Assembly (NCBI GenBank): GCA_905221605.1
Contig: CAJNDS010000054.1
Coordinates: 179,978-243,977 of the forward strand
Source of the DNA: Symbiodinium natans
Taxonomy: Eukaryota; Sar; Dinophyceae; Suessiales; Symbiodiniaceae
Length of the DNA: 64,000 nt
Direction of reading: 5' to 3'
Under the pieces are notes generated by a model. That model worked only from the letters and a program-made list of their open reading frames with translations, ran no database searches and had not been told where the DNA came from. Shown here piece by piece: positions 9,868-20,833 of the stretch (positions are counted from its first letter, which is position 1; each line of letters begins with the position of its first letter). Made by a program: the position numbers and the translations under genes.

Positions 9868-9995
9868 GGATGTATAGGGTGACAAAAAAACACCATAGGC
9901 CCCAGAAGCCCGAATTTTGGCGTGGGGGGGGTTGAGAAGGGGAGTTTGAGTTGTTGGACCCCAAACCCTAAACCCCCAACCCTAAACCACTTCAG

Positions 9996-10039
9996 GGGGC
10001 TTCAAGCTCGGCAAGGCTTTTGTTTCGAACGTGCTGTAA
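9996..10039 (+). CDS. Candidate terminal exon
   Basis: After CTTCAG, reads GFKLGKAFVSNVL and TAA. Very short; could equally be chance. Confidence 0.22.
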
Positions 10040-10082
10040 ACTAGACCCTAAACCCTAAACCCTAAACCCTAAACCCTATCAG

Positions 10083-10180
10083 GCCTCCGAGTCCACCGGC
10101 AGCCCTGCTTTTGAGGGTAGCAGCACCCCTGTCTACATTCCAAAGCTTTCTTGTGGTCTCCTCCGAAACTGGACCAGCAG
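10083..10180 (+). CDS. Candidate exon, strong
   Basis: CAG at the left, GTAGAT at the right. Reads ASESTGSPAFEGSSTPVY then IPKLSCGLLRNWTS. The minus-strand frame over it is a shadow. The donor GTAGAT recurs at 10584 and 59661. Confidence 0.5.
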
Positions 10181-10441
10181 GTAGATACCAACAATGCTGG
10201 TGTAGCGGCAGGTTTGATAGAGTTGTTTAGGTAAACAAACTCGCCCTGCCACAAAGCCACAAGCTTAGGCCTTGCGAAAGGCCCTAAACCTTAAACCCTA
10301 AACCCGAGCCCTAAATCCTATCCGAAAATTTTCTCCCGGGCCCCCCAAACTCTATCGCAGCGCGGGCATGTCGAAGGTTCTTTATGGGGCTTCGGCCTTA
10401 AGGCCTCGGGATTCGGGTTCTCGCGACTTTCGGTGCATGCT

Positions 10442-10507
10442 TGGGGTTTAGGGTTTAGGGTTTAGGGTTTAGGTTTAGGGTTTAGGGTTTAGGGTTTAGG
10501 GTTTAAG
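10442..10507. repeat. TTTAGGG tract
   Basis: About nine units. Confidence 0.95.
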
Positions 10508-10583
10508 GCTTCAAAGTGGCAGCTGCAAGCCAAGGCGGTACGGCAGATGCTGCGAAGCCTTGCTGCCCATTGCCCAGACAGGG
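10508..10583 (+). CDS. Candidate exon, helical
   Basis: ASKWQLQAKAVRQMLRSL then AAHCPDR, followed by GTAGAT. TTTAGGG lies on both sides. Left boundary uncertain. Confidence 0.42.
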
Positions 10584-10622
10584 GTAGATCAACAGTCGCA
10601 ACACTGAAACGACTAAACCCAA

Positions 10623-10696
10623 AGGGTTTAGGGCTTAGGGTTTAGGGTTTAGGGTTTAGGGTTTAGGTCTTAGGGTTTAGGGTTTAGGGTTTAGGG
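10623..10696. repeat. TTTAGGG tract
   Basis: About ten units with TCTTAGGG variants. Confidence 0.93.
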
Positions 10697-10929
10697 CTAA
10701 CCCGAAACCCTAAGACAAACCCCTGCCACCCCCGGCCTCCGGTTCGGGTTTAGGTTTAGGCTTTAGGGCTTACGGTTTACGATTTACGGCCTTTTTTGAG
10801 GCATAAGGGTCAGGGCTGCGCAGGGTTGAGGTTGCAGCTCAAGGCAATGGTAGGTTTGGCTTCAGGCTCGTCACCTAAGCTTGAAGAAACATGCTTGGCG
10901 TTTAGGGTTCAAGGGTTGAGGGTTTCAGG

Positions 10930-12060
10930 GCTTAGGGTTCCGAAATAAAGGTTACTCGAAGTTGTGGTCCTCTATATCCTTCTTACCATGAACTCTACCA
11001 TACAAGGAAGGTATTAAAAAGGGAGCCCTACTTCAGAACATCTAGGACCTAACCTTTGGGTTGCTGCTTGTGCAAGGTATATGGACGCTTCTCTAAAATT
11101 TGTGGTTACGACTAAGGCCCTAAACGCAAAAAGGGACACTAATTTCGAGAACTGACCGTAAATTCCTGACTGAGGGGTATTGGGCTCCGACTCTTCGTGT
11201 AGCTTTGCACTTTGCTCTCTTGTCCGCTGGCTTCAGGAACTCGCCTAAGAGCGCATGTTGGCACCATTAAAGCTAACCGCAATCCTACATGGTTCAAGCA
11301 TACAGCGCATGATGCGCATAGGGATCCCCTTAGATGGAGTCTGGAGTCCTGTCTTTACTCTCGGCCCCTGGTGTCGACTAAGTCCTAGACCCTAAACACC
11401 TCGAACCCCATTGAGGCCCTAGTCTAAGGTTGGAACCATGGGCCCTTAGTATGGTCCCACACCCCTGTTTGAATTTAAGGGGATTCGAAGTATTGGGCCC
11501 TTCTTATGCGTTAGTGTATACTAGGTATGCCCTTGGGACATTTTATATTTTCCCTTGTTGGGTTTAAGAGGATCACATTCAGGAATATTTTTCAGAGGGT
11601 TTTCAGGCTAGAGGGTTGTATATCAGGGGACCCAAGTTAAGGGCCCAGATTTCGGAGCCCCCACCTGGTGTCAGGCAAGGTGCGCGCGCCACATACTTCT
11701 GCGTCGCGCTTGTCCTGCGCCTCGGCTTCAGGCGATGTCGGCCCCCTGGCCTGGGTGTGTTTCGGGTTTAGACTGCAGGGAGTAGAAGACACGAAACAAT
11801 CCGCACCCTAAGCCGGTAGTGGTCTTCACTAGAGACCCAGAGTCGTGCCCTCATTCCCTGTTCTTAGGGTTGAGGTCCCCTTCTCAGCTCCTCTAAACCA
11901 AGAAGGGCACCCTTTTCATTCCTAGGCTACTCTTGGGTCTAGTTCAGGTGGCCTGAAGGGAAGTACGTAGATCACGATACCAGGTCCACACCCCACCATG
12001 GTCTGGGGCGGATTTCGTTTGGGACTGATGGCTAGCAGCGTTTCGGGTTTAGGGTCTAGG
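10930..12060. other. 1.1 kb without a recognisable gene
   Basis: Unique, mixed-composition DNA almost free of telomere-like units. It holds a remnant hairpin element near 11890-11941 (AGAAGGGCACCC) and a GGGCCCTTAGTATGGTCCC block near 11438-11560 that resembles 25500-25620 and 48205-48340. Probably intronic or intergenic. Confidence 0.5.
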
Positions 12061-12065
12061 GTTTA

Positions 12066-12147
12066 AAACCCTAAACCCTAAACCCTAAACCCTAAACCCT
12101 AAACCCTAAACCCTAAACCCTAAACCCTAAACCCTAAACCCTAAACC
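12066..12147. repeat. CCCTAAA tract
   Basis: About 11 pure units. Confidence 0.96.
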
Positions 12148-12149
12148 CC

Positions 12150-12940
12150 CTTCACAGCCAACCTCCTGCAAACTTTGCTATGTGTTAGGGGTTGCTGAAA
12201 CAATCCTAAATCCCCTGAAAACCTCAAACCTCCTCAGGTCTTGGGGAGTGTCTTTGTCCAAGAATTCAGGGTCATGAAGGGTCCGAGTGGGTGAAGCCTG
12301 AATTCCCCCTGCCCTGCGCCCTCGCGAACCTAGTCCCCACTGCATTGAAGCCGAGGCCTACTCCCCGGCAGGGGACGGAAGCCCCGCATCAAGAATCAGC
12401 AACCCCATGAAGGCTTTCTCTAAGCTTAAAGTGTTCCAAAAACCTTTAACAATCAACAAGAACTAGAAAGAAGAGTCTGTAGGAGCCACAGGGTTTCTGA
12501 ACAAATCAAACGCTCAACCCCAAACCCCTTGTCGTTGAGCATGCTGTTGGGAACCACTGGAACAACGAGGTTAAGTGTTCAAGAAGGTCTAAGAACAGGT
12601 GAGTTTGAGGGCTGAACTCAGCTTTTTTGACTCAAGGACCTCTGCGCCACAGCCACGCTTGTTCTTGGGAGCTGGTGAATTGAATGGTGGGAGCGTAGGC
12701 AGTATTTAGGTAGGGTTCGGGGATTATGGCCTGTGATTCCTTGCGATTGCTTCTGTCAACGACCTCTCTGCCTTGTTTCTTTTTTGTGGCATGCAATCAG
12801 GCTTAAATGCAGAGGCTTAGGGCTGACGCAACGTATGGTTTCCTAAACACGAGTGTCCCAGTAGTAGGGTTGTTGGTTTGGGGAATTGCGTGAGGCCTTT
12901 CTCCCCGTCACCCCACCCCGCCCCCAAACTCCACGAGGGC
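12150..12940. other. No gene recognised
   Basis: A short island follows CACAG at 12159. The rest is unique sequence without long frames or known repeats. Confidence 0.4.
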
Positions 12941-12941
12941 C

Positions 12942-13034
12942 ATGAGTATGAGCAAAGACACATGGGGGTTGTTCTCCATCCGGATCCCTGAGGCACTCTC
13001 TGCATGCTCAGTATTCTCTCCGACAAAAAGCACT
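12942..13034 (+). CDS. Candidate first exon with GTAAGT donor
   Basis: ATG start, 31 whole codons (MSMSKDTWGLFSIRIPEA then LSACSVFSPTKST) and a canonical GTAAGT immediately after. The larger frame to 13250 crosses that donor and a CCCTAAACCCTG unit, so I stop at the donor. Confidence 0.42.
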
Positions 13035-13383
13035 GTAAGTACTCCATCCCTGAACCCTAAACCCTGTGTGAGCCTCGCTCGAGAATCCTGGGTTCCACTG
13101 AGACAGGCGCATGAACATGAAAACGACACATCTTTGATCCGGCATATAGTAGGACCCTGCAGCTACGACACACAGTACATCAAACGAGAAAATCTGCCGA
13201 TGAAATCCGAATCAGTTCTGTTGCAACTTGGTACGAATTACTTTCCCTGAATGGGCTTCTTGGTGCTCCTGTCTTGGGCTCCAGGGAAACTTGTTTCGAA
13301 GCATTATTCAGAGTATAAAAAGGGCCAGCACGGTTTCACAGCCAAGGCAACCCCGAATAACGTAGCTCTCTGCAAGGAGGATT

Positions 13384-13932
13384 TCACTCGAAACAATGGT
13401 TGCGCGAGGTGTTGAAGAGTCTTTGGAGATGAATCCCTAAGGCTTCGTCATAAGGACGTGCGATGCCAATGCATGCTATCTGAGCGGGGGTGGGGGTTGA
13501 AATGATCAGCAGTTTCAATTGCTGACGACTATTGGGCCGTTTGAATCGACTTCGGGCCACGGGCAGAAGTTTGGTTTCAGAAAAGCATGGCGCATGTGGA
13601 CATGGATGCCAGGTCGTAGCAGGGCCCATCTTCTTCTGCATGAGCATGATCGAGGCAGACGGATATCTGTAGGGACCAAAGAGTCTAGGCACAGTGTGAT
13701 TTCTTGATTCTTTTGGGGGAATTGCGGGCAGTGCTTGGTCAGAGTCGTTCGTGGGGAGGTGGGCTATCTTGGAGTTTACCAGCTCCGGTCCGGTGCGTGC
13801 AGGAAGCTTCAGTACATTTTTAGCCCTGAATTGACGTAGCGCCAAGTACAAAAGCCCAAACCCTACCCCCAAACCCTGGCGGCGAGGGGTGCTTCCATAG
13901 GCATGCGGCTTTCTTCTATTTAGGGTATACAA
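13384..13932 (-). CDS. Uncharacterised 182-codon frame
   Basis: Long for this window, but it starts at a TTG inside a telomere-like unit and shows no family. Residues such as TGPELVNSKIAHLPTNDS and RPYDEALGIHLQRLFNTS look protein-like. An AG at the 5' side could make it an internal exon. Confidence 0.25.
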   Translation of the reverse strand: MYTLNRRKPHAYGSTPRRQGLGVGFGLLYLALRQFRAKNVLKLPARTGPELVNSKIAHLPTNDSDQALPAIPPKESRNHTVPRLFGPYRYPSASIMLMQKKMGPATTWHPCPHAPCFSETKLLPVARSRFKRPNSRQQLKLLIISTPTPAQIACIGIARPYDEALGIHLQRLFNTSRNHCFE

Positions 13933-14299
13933 AGGGGACCCAAATCTTGGGACACGGTTTAGGGAGTTTAGGGTTCAGGGTTCAGGGTTTAGGGTTTAGG
14001 GTTTAGGGTTTCTGCATCCTCTCTCCACAGGAATGTCGGCTCGCGTTGACGATCTCCTTCACTGAGCAGGTTGGTATGCTGCGGCTGTCTTAATGTCAAG
14101 GGTTTAGGGCTTAGGGTCCCTTATAGACCCCTCACCCCTGAGCCCTGTATTGTCTCTCCGAGGCACCCGGCGGCAGAGCGAAAGTCAATCCCTAAATCCT
14201 AGGCTAGCAGTAAACCGTTTCAAACCCGAGCCTTACAAGCCCCAGCTTGACACCTACGCTGGGCTTAAGAGTTTTGAAGCCATCGTTAAGGGCTAAGGG

Positions 14300-14453
14300 C
14301 CATGACGAAGAGGAGGCCGATGAGTTTTTGGAGAGAGGCAAGGCGCACAAGTTTGCAAACGCTTTGGTTCACATAAACTCCCAGAGAGACGGAAGCCTTG
14401 AAGTTTATGCTGAGCCACATCCCCAGCAGGCTACCTTCATACTCATAAACCCC
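14300..14453 (+). CDS. Candidate exon, acidic then mixed
   Basis: Reads GHDEEEADEFLERGKAHK, FANALVHINSQRDGSLEV and YAEPHPQQATFILIN. Composition is like a real folded-domain fragment, and it stops being protein-like where it enters a C-run at 14474. Family not recognised. Confidence 0.45.
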
Positions 14454-14533
14454 TTGATCCCCAAGCCCCAACCTCCCCCCCCCCCCCCCCTGCCCCCCTC
14501 ACCCTAAGCCCTAAACCCTAAACCCTAAACCCG

Positions 14534-14617
14534 CCGGGTGCTGCGCGGAGCCTGCAGGAAGCCCCCGGCGAGAGGGCCGCACCATACCAGAAGGTCGCCC
14601 CGCAGGAGTTGAGATCG
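14534..14617 (+). CDS. Candidate exon
   Basis: CCCTAAACCC at the left and GTGGGT at the right. Reads PGAARSLQEAPGERAAPY then QKVAPQEL. Confidence 0.38.
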
Positions 14618-14739
14618 GTGGGTTACGGGGTTTTACTTTAGGGATGTTAGGGCTTTAGGGCTCAAATCGGGCCCTAAACACTAAACTAACCCTAGAACCC
14701 GGGCTTTCCCGGGTTTTTTCAGGCGTTAGAGCTTTAGGG

Positions 14740-16275
14740 GTTTAGGGTTTAGGGGATAGGGTTTAGGGTTTAGGGTTTAGGCTTTCAGGGAAGGTTAGGA
14801 AACCATGCATGCACGGAACCGCAATGAGTTTGTCATGCCGAGCCAGAGGTACCCTTAAGCCCACCCCTCGGGGTTTAGGGTTTCGGGTTTAGGGTTTAGG
14901 GTTACCGCCCCGAACTAGTTTTTGTTTACTTGCAAGGTCCCACCGTAAAAAGAGGCGTTCATGCAATCCCGACTAGACACTGCTCTGCAAGTGGGATGTC
15001 GTGCTATCACTGGAAAAGATTCGCAGCAGATGCCCCTATTTAAAAACTAAACCCTAAACCTGCAACTCCTGGGCACTCTCAGTCGTTTTCGCTGAACCCC
15101 TAAGCTGTTGAGGGGAAAGTGGCCCGGAAGTCGAAGAATTCGGCCATGCGCTGAGCTTTGGGTTTGGGGTTTAGGGTTGAGGGTTTGAGGAGGGTTCAGG
15201 GTTAGGTGTTTTCGTCTTTGGGTTTTGTGTCCTGAAGACTCCCATACCGGAGTTAAAGTTTACCTTCCCCAGGCATGGTAGCTTATGGCTTTAGGGCATA
15301 CGATTCGCTTTCATGGTTTCATGGAAGCTAGCAGAAGCCACGGCTGTCTGCAGCATAAGATGCACACAGAGCTTTAAGGCAATACAGCGATACAGGTGTC
15401 AAAACAACACCCAAAATGCCCATCCGAATGAAATCGGCCCCTGTACTATTCACAGCCAGCCGTTTCAGAAAGGGCTGCGACAGGGAGCCCATAAACCCTA
15501 AACCCTGACAACTTCAAAGAAACTGGGAACTCCTTGGCGGCGTAGCCTTGCGGTGAACATGCAGAAATCCTCAGCCACCAGTTCCAAACTCCTTGTTTTT
15601 GGGGTTTTAAGGTTTAGGGTGTAGGGTTTTAGGGTTTAGAGTTGAGGGCGAGGGTTTTGGGGTTTGGGGGTTTTAGGGTTGGTGTAGGATTTAGGATTTA
15701 GGATTTAGGAGTTAGGATTTAGGATTAGGGTTTTAGGGTTTAGAGTTGAGGGTCCGGCCAAGAGGGGGTTTGCAATCCCAAGGACAAGTTTCCAGCCTTT
15801 TCCGGACGACTGTGAGTCGAAGAACAGAAGGGCAGACTGGAGGCGGGCCCTAAACCCTAAACCCTAAACCCTCAACCCTAAACCCTAAACCCTAAACCCT
15901 AAGTTCAAGGACCGAGGAGTTTGGGGTTCAGGGTTTTAGGGTTGAGGCGTTTAGTGTGTTTTTAGGCTTGAGGGGTTAGGGGTTTACGGCAAAATATCAG
16001 ACTTTCCAAGTACCCCGGACATGTTGTGACGTTTAAACCCTAAACCCTTGTAGTACCCATATACAGAACCCTCACCGTACCCCTTTTATAGTAGCCTTGT
16101 AGCGTGCTTATAGTACCCAAATACAGAGAGAGGCCTTACAGCATCGTCTTAAAGCTCAGCCCTAAAACCTCAACCCTGAGCCTTAAACCCTAAGCCTCAA
16201 GACAGCTCCACAGCCTAGAAAACTGCACTGTGTTGCGATTCCGGGCTCCCAAATTCGCGCCTAGAAATCGCCTGA
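14740..16275. other. Repeat-rich stretch with no firm gene
   Basis: TTTAGGG near 14740-14790 and 14875-14905, AGGATTTAGGATTT variants near 15680-15735, CCCTAAA near 15849-15900, and a TATAGTACCCATATACAGA repeat at about 16050 and 16107. The frame at 15313-15501 (SFKAIQRYRCQNNTQNAH) is the only mildly protein-like one. Confidence 0.4.
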
Positions 16276-16910
16276 AATAATCGACACCACATGTTTGGTT
16301 TAGGGTTTAGGGTCGAGGGTCTAGTGTTCAGGGATTTGTCACGAACCTGGCGCAGCCACTGCAGCATCCCAAAGCCGAAACAGTGTGACGGGACCTGCAC
16401 TTGGCAGCCAGGTCGACCCTTGGTGGTTGAGTGGTAAAGGGGTTTACGGACTTGCGGGTTTTTTGGGCTTTTGGGCTTTTTGGGCTTTGAGGCTTTTGGG
16501 ATGTAGGGTCGGGGTTTCGGGTTTAGCATGAGTGGTAAAGGGGTTTAGGGCTTCTAGGGCTTTCGGGATCTAGGGGTTGGGGTTTCTTGCTAGCTGAGTG
16601 GTATCCTGTTTGCCCTTTGTGGGTTACAGTCACGAACACCAAAGAAGGGTACCTGGATTCTCATACGGTTACTTGGCTACCAAGGACCATGGAGGAAGTG
16701 AGCTTCGATGCTCCGATGGTGCCCGGGCTGCAGGCTGCTCAGCCTGGGTTGCAGGCGACCCAGCCCGCCTGCTCAAGGACACATGAGGGGTTTACGAAGT
16801 AGTCGGATTGTCGTTTCATAAGGTACCCTAATTCCGGAAACCACCACATGTTTCGGGACATCGCCTTTCTTACTCTGGGGGCTATTTTTGTATTAGACAA
16901 TTGTGTCCCT

Positions 16911-16931
16911 AAACCCTAAACCCTAAACCCT
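16911..16931. repeat. CCCTAAA tract, 3 units (copy A)
   Basis: Three units; the paralogous site at 20555 has five. Confidence 0.95.
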
Positions 16932-17010
16932 GTGAGAACAGAGAGCAGCGTCAGGCCCTGGGCTGCGCCCACTCCCCAGGCCATGCCGGCCGCACCCCCA
17001 CCGAAACTTT

Positions 17011-17165
17011 GCCATACTTGGGTACCATTGTTTATTTTTTGAGGGTACTTAAAACCCAACAAGAATAATAATTTAATTTTTTATATACCATACTTGGGTA
17101 CCATTTTACATTTTTTGAGGGTACTTAAACCCAATAAGAATGATAACTTAAAATTTTTGATACTA
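17011..17165 (+). promoter_or_regulatory. Paired ~75-bp direct repeats upstream of the 184-aa gene (copy A)
   Basis: Two head-to-tail copies of a block starting CCATACTTGGGTACCATT, passing through ATTTTTTGAGGGTACTTAAA and ending near AAGAATRATAA, stop a few bases before the ATG at 17174. They are A/T-rich against GC-richer surroundings and contain runs of T. Dinoflagellate promoters lack TATA boxes and T-rich motifs have been proposed instead, so these may be promoter elements. The same pair sits at 20670-20820. Whether they are regulatory or a coincidental repeat is inference. Confidence 0.45.
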
Positions 17166-17173
17166 TCCCAACC

Positions 17174-17728
17174 ATGAGAACTAGGAAACCAAGACCGCTC
17201 GGACCTTTGGATGAATTCCTTGCTGCCCCCGCCACACCTGCTTCAAGCGAGAGTACAGCCGAGCTCGTAATGGCTCGTGTGGCCAAGATAGGCAAGGTCC
17301 ACATGACTTTCTATCCCGGCGGTGGCGACGAATGGGAGGAAGATGAGGCAGTCAGCAATTTTCTCACGACAGGCAGGCCGAAGTTTTGCAAGATGCAATG
17401 CACTTCGCACACGGAGCGTCTCCAACTCGCATTGTTGGACCAAAAGCACGGAATGGACGCAGCTTTCCTCAATGCAAAAGAGAAGTCCTTCCTGGATGCA
17501 TTGAACGAGGATGAAAAGCGCAGAATGTTCTCTCTCACAGACGAGGACATGGAGAGCTTGGACGAAACAAAGGAAGGCGAAGACATCAAAATGCCAAGCT
17601 TGCCATCTTCGTCCTCGTCGGCAAAGAAGAAGACGCGCCCCTACCCTTTGTCAGAGCCTGTGGAGATGCCGTGGGAGGTAGCAGACATCATCAAGGACAC
17701 TCTGAGCCGGCTCTTCAAATTTCAGTAG
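17174..17728 (+). CDS. 184-residue intronless protein, copy A of a tandem duplication
   Basis: Complete ATG-to-TAG frame with no family I recognise. It has a basic start (RTRKPRP, residues 2-8), an Ala/Ser-rich stretch (17-30), a mixed segment with KVHMTFYPGGGDEWEEDE (41-58), CxxxC (72-76), an acidic stretch (111-138), a serine run followed by KKKTR (145-155) that could be a nuclear-localisation-like patch, and a hydrophobic C terminus (WEVADIIKDTLSRLFKF, 167-183). There is no signal peptide or membrane segment. Two ~75-bp repeats with T-rich blocks lie directly upstream and may be its promoter. The second copy at 20834 encodes the same protein with only two synonymous changes, which supports a real, constrained gene. 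Tandem intronless copies are typical of dinoflagellate genes. Function unknown. Confidence 0.7.
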   Translation: MRTRKPRPLGPLDEFLAAPATPASSESTAELVMARVAKIGKVHMTFYPGGGDEWEEDEAVSNFLTTGRPKFCKMQCTSHTERLQLALLDQKHGMDAAFLNAKEKSFLDALNEDEKRRMFSLTDEDMESLDETKEGEDIKMPSLPSSSSSAKKKTRPYPLSEPVEMPWEVADIIKDTLSRLFKFQ

Positions 17729-18453
17729 TCGGCCTCGGTTGGACAGTAAGGACAGCGCAATCTAACACGTCCCGCCTCGGCTGGTCTTGGTAGTCGATGG
17801 TGGCTGTAGACTCGGGGGGTAGGGGGACAGAGCAGTGCTGGGGGATGTTGTGCATGGTGTAAAGTACAGTTGCAGGCCCCCTACTACCGAGAGATCGGAC
17901 CTGTGTCCTGAGCCGCCGACGACAAGCGTGACCCGCGCAGTCATTCTGATTCGGGCACCTGCATTGGGAAAACGAGAGATTAAGACAGAAACTAGCAGAG
18001 GCATGTCCCACAAAGTCAGTCCTTGGAGGGCCTTGTGTTCGATGAATTCGTTTGTTGTCGACGAAGATGGGATGGCCTTGGTTATCGCAATGTGTCCTTG
18101 CACCGGTACAGGAGCTCTGTCGCCCTGTCTGACTCTAAGGGTTTAGGGTTTACAGTAGGGTCAGTAGGGGGTTGTGCTCGGATCCGGATTTGTGCAAGGA
18201 CTTTCGCAACAACTGAGGCTCTCCTTTAATTCTGTCGTGCATTGCCGAAGGGCCTTTGAACCGGCCCAGTCATGACGGAATATCGCTACTGCAGCAACCC
18301 TGAGCCCAAAATCCTCAGTGGTAGCTTCGCACGTCTTCGCTGGACCATTTCTCAATCACTTGTATCCGAAGACAGAATATCACTACTGCAGCAGCCCTAA
18401 ACCCTCCGCGGCAGCTTTCTATACGTCTTCGCTGGGCCCTCTTTTTTTAAATT
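17729..18453. other. Downstream region of the duplicated gene
   Basis: No convincing gene; overlapping frames on both strands cancel each other. A near repeat of GGAATATC-CTACTGCAGCA with the GTAGCTTCGCACGTCTTCGC block occurs at about 18277-18340 and 18370-18435. The same DNA is at 21389-22112. Confidence 0.5.
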
Positions 18454-18566
18454 CTAGGATGCCCAGTAGTGCCCTTATTCCCATTTTGGGGGCTCTAGGT
18501 TCCCCTATAAACCCCTTTAGGCAAAAAAGGGCACCCTTTTTAGTCCTAGGCTACTGGGCAACCTAG
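18454..18566. mobile_element. MITE-like hairpin, CTAGGATGCCCAGTAG family (in copy A)
   Basis: 113 bp with imperfect terminal inverted repeats CTAGGATGCCCAGTAG and CTACTGGGCAACCTAG. Internal GCCCTTATTCCC pairs loosely with AAAAAGGGCACCC. Related copies occur near 2654, 11890-11941, 54816 and 58771. No coding capacity, so a non-autonomous element is inferred. Confidence 0.6.
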
Positions 18567-18670
18567 AACTGGAGTCGACGAATGGATGGGGCCTACAGAC
18601 CTTGGCGGTCTACAGGTCTATCGGGCTGATGTTCAGAGCAGAACTGGATCTGTAAACCCGAACAGACTCT

Positions 18671-18733
18671 AAACCCTAAACCCTAAACCCTAAACCCTAA
18701 ACCCTAAACCCTAAACCCTAAACCCTAAACCCT
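18671..18733. repeat. CCCTAAA tract, 9 units (copy A)
   Basis: Nine exact units; the paralogous site at 22330 has six. Confidence 0.97.
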
Positions 18734-20554
18734 ATGCAAACCCTAAACCTCCTACCAGTCTTGCAGACTAAGCATTTTTCAGCTCTGGGCACCCCACATC
18801 ACAGTCCCAAGGGCGCTCTCAACGGCGCTCTAGGCAGGGTTGCGAGTCACACAGGAGCCGATGGCTCCATCAATTCTGCCCTATAAAACGGTACCTGAAC
18901 ATCTTTTTGTTGACGCTGAACAGTTGCACCCAGCCACTTGTGCAAAGAAATATTGCAGTTGCAGTTGTTGGGGATCCTGGTTTGGGTGGTTTTGCAAAGG
19001 GAGCTCTTTTTTCGTGTCGACATGCGTCTGCCCATTCTTCGTGTTGTTATGTTTAATTGGGGGGGGGGGGCTTAGGGTATGCTTCTGATGCACCAATGTA
19101 GTGGCCTTGAGAGGTTTTAGGGCTTTACGGTTTTAATTAGGGTTTTAGGGTTGAGGGGTGGAGGGTTTAGGTTTCTGTAGAATCCAGACCTCTCCTGGGG
19201 GCAGGGGCTTTTGCGATTTGTCTGTATTGCTGTTGGTTGTTGCTGTTGTTGGGGGGGCTTGCGCGAAGAGTCGTAGGGCGTGTGGTCGAGACAGGGCAGC
19301 CCGAATTCCCGTCTAAGCTGCGTATGAACGCGGCAAGGAGCAGACCTCCAGCCAAAGCCACAGGATAAGTTTGGGGATACCAAGTACCCTCTTAGGGTGG
19401 GTTCTAAGCTCCCGGTAAGCCATAAGCCCTAGATCTTTATGAGGTTTAGGCTTGGGTGTGTCCCCACCCAAATCCTTGTACCACGATAGCAGGCCGTGTT
19501 GCTTTGGGGACTTCAGGACTTGAGGCTCTTGAGGTTTTAGGGTTTATGGCTTTCGGGGTTTGAGGGTTTAGGGCTTTGTGGGGGGGGATTCCAGGATCTC
19601 GGGGGCTTATCGGATTTAAGGCCTGGTTTTGCCTGAGGATTTAGGACTTTCAGGCTCTTAGGGGTTTCAGGACATGGGCGTAGGATTCCAAACCTACATT
19701 AGAGCCTTGTTACCTGGTTACTTAGGGTCTAGGGTTTAGGGTTTAGGGGAGGGCGAGGGGGCGGGTGAGGGGGGAGGGCGGGGAGAGGGGAAGGCGGGGG
19801 GCAAGGGGGAGGAGGTCCGGGGAGCATCTGTTTATGCTGTCCAGACAGCTACGTAAAACCTAAAGCCCCAGCCCCCGATTTCCTGAAATTCTCGAAAGAA
19901 CAGCCAATAATCGACACCACATGTTTGGTTTAGGGTTTAGGGTTTAGGGTCGAGGGTCGAGGGTCTAGTGTTCGAGGATTTGTCACGAACCTGGCGCAGC
20001 CACTGCAGCATCCCAAAGCCGAAACAGTGTGACGGGACCTGCACTTGGCAGCCAGGTCGACCCTTGGTGGTTGAGTGGTAAAGGGGTTTAAGGACTTTCG
20101 GGTTTTTTGGGCTTTTGGGCTTTTTGGGCTTTGAGGCTTTTGGGATGTAGGGTCGGGGTTTCGGGTTTAGCATGAGTGGTAAAGGGGTTTAGGGCTTCTA
20201 GGGCTTTCGGGATCTAGGGGTTGGGGTTTCTTGCTAGCTGAGTGGTATCCTTTTTGCCCTTTGTGGGTTACAGTCACGAACACCAAAGAAGGGTACCTGG
20301 ATTCTCATACGGTTACTTGGCTACCAAGGACCATGGAGGAAGTTGTCTTTGATGCTCCGATGGTGCCCGGGCTGCAGGCTGCTCAGCCTGGGTTGCAGGC
20401 AACCCAGCCCGCTTGCTCAAGGACACATGAGGGGTTTACGAAATAGTCGGATTGTCGTTTCATAAGGTACCCTAATTCCGGAAACCACCACATGCTTCCG
20501 GACATCGCCTTTCTTACTCGGGGGGCTATTTTTGTATTAGACAATTGTGTCCCT

Positions 20555-20589
20555 AAACCCTAAACCCTAAACCCTAAACCCTAAACCCT
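20555..20589. repeat. CCCTAAA tract, 5 units (copy B)
   Basis: Five units at the position paralogous to 16911. Confidence 0.95.
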
Positions 20590-20669
20590 GTGAGAACAGA
20601 GAGCAGCGTCAGGCCCTGGGCTGCGCCCAATCCCCAGGCCATGCCGGCCGCACCCCTACCGAAACTTTG

Positions 20670-20825
20670 CCATACTTGGGTACCATTTTTTTATTTTTTG
20701 AGGGTACTTAAAACCCAACAAGAATAATAATTTAAATTTTTAATATGCCATACTTGGGTACCATTTTACATTTTTTGAGGGTACTTAAACCCAATAAGAA
20801 TGATAACTTAAAATTTTTGATACTA
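20670..20825 (+). promoter_or_regulatory. Paired ~75-bp direct repeats upstream of the 184-aa gene (copy B)
   Basis: Same arrangement as upstream of copy A, with small length changes in the T and A runs of the first repeat. Its retention in both copies, at the same distance from the ATG, is consistent with function but also simply follows from the duplication. Confidence 0.45.
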
Positions 20826-20833
20826 TCCCAACC

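Larger units (their letters stand above)
16276..19715. repeat. Tandem segmental duplication, copy A
   Basis: About 3.44 kb that reappears at 19906-23378 in the same orientation with very high identity. The shared part begins at AATAATCGACACCACATG and ends at GCCTTGTTACCT. It holds a degenerate GGTACC-type hairpin near 16590-16690, a 3-unit CCCTAAA tract at 16911, the paired upstream repeats, the 184-residue gene, a long downstream stretch without a convincing gene, a MITE-like element at 18454, and a 9-unit CCCTAAA tract at 18671. Confidence 0.92.

Noticed and set aside
16420-16445. tRNA-derived SINE (TGGTTGAGTGG, A-box-like)
   Set aside because: No B box at a suitable distance; the following DNA is TTTTGGGCTTTTGGG repeats.
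16587-16802. 71-codon ORF duplicated at 20231
   Set aside because: It reads through a GGTACC-type hairpin element; its conservation follows from the segmental duplication.
17835-18146. ORFs of 82-126 codons downstream of the 184-aa gene on both strands
   Set aside because: They overlap each other, have no domains, and single-base indels between the two copies change their frames.
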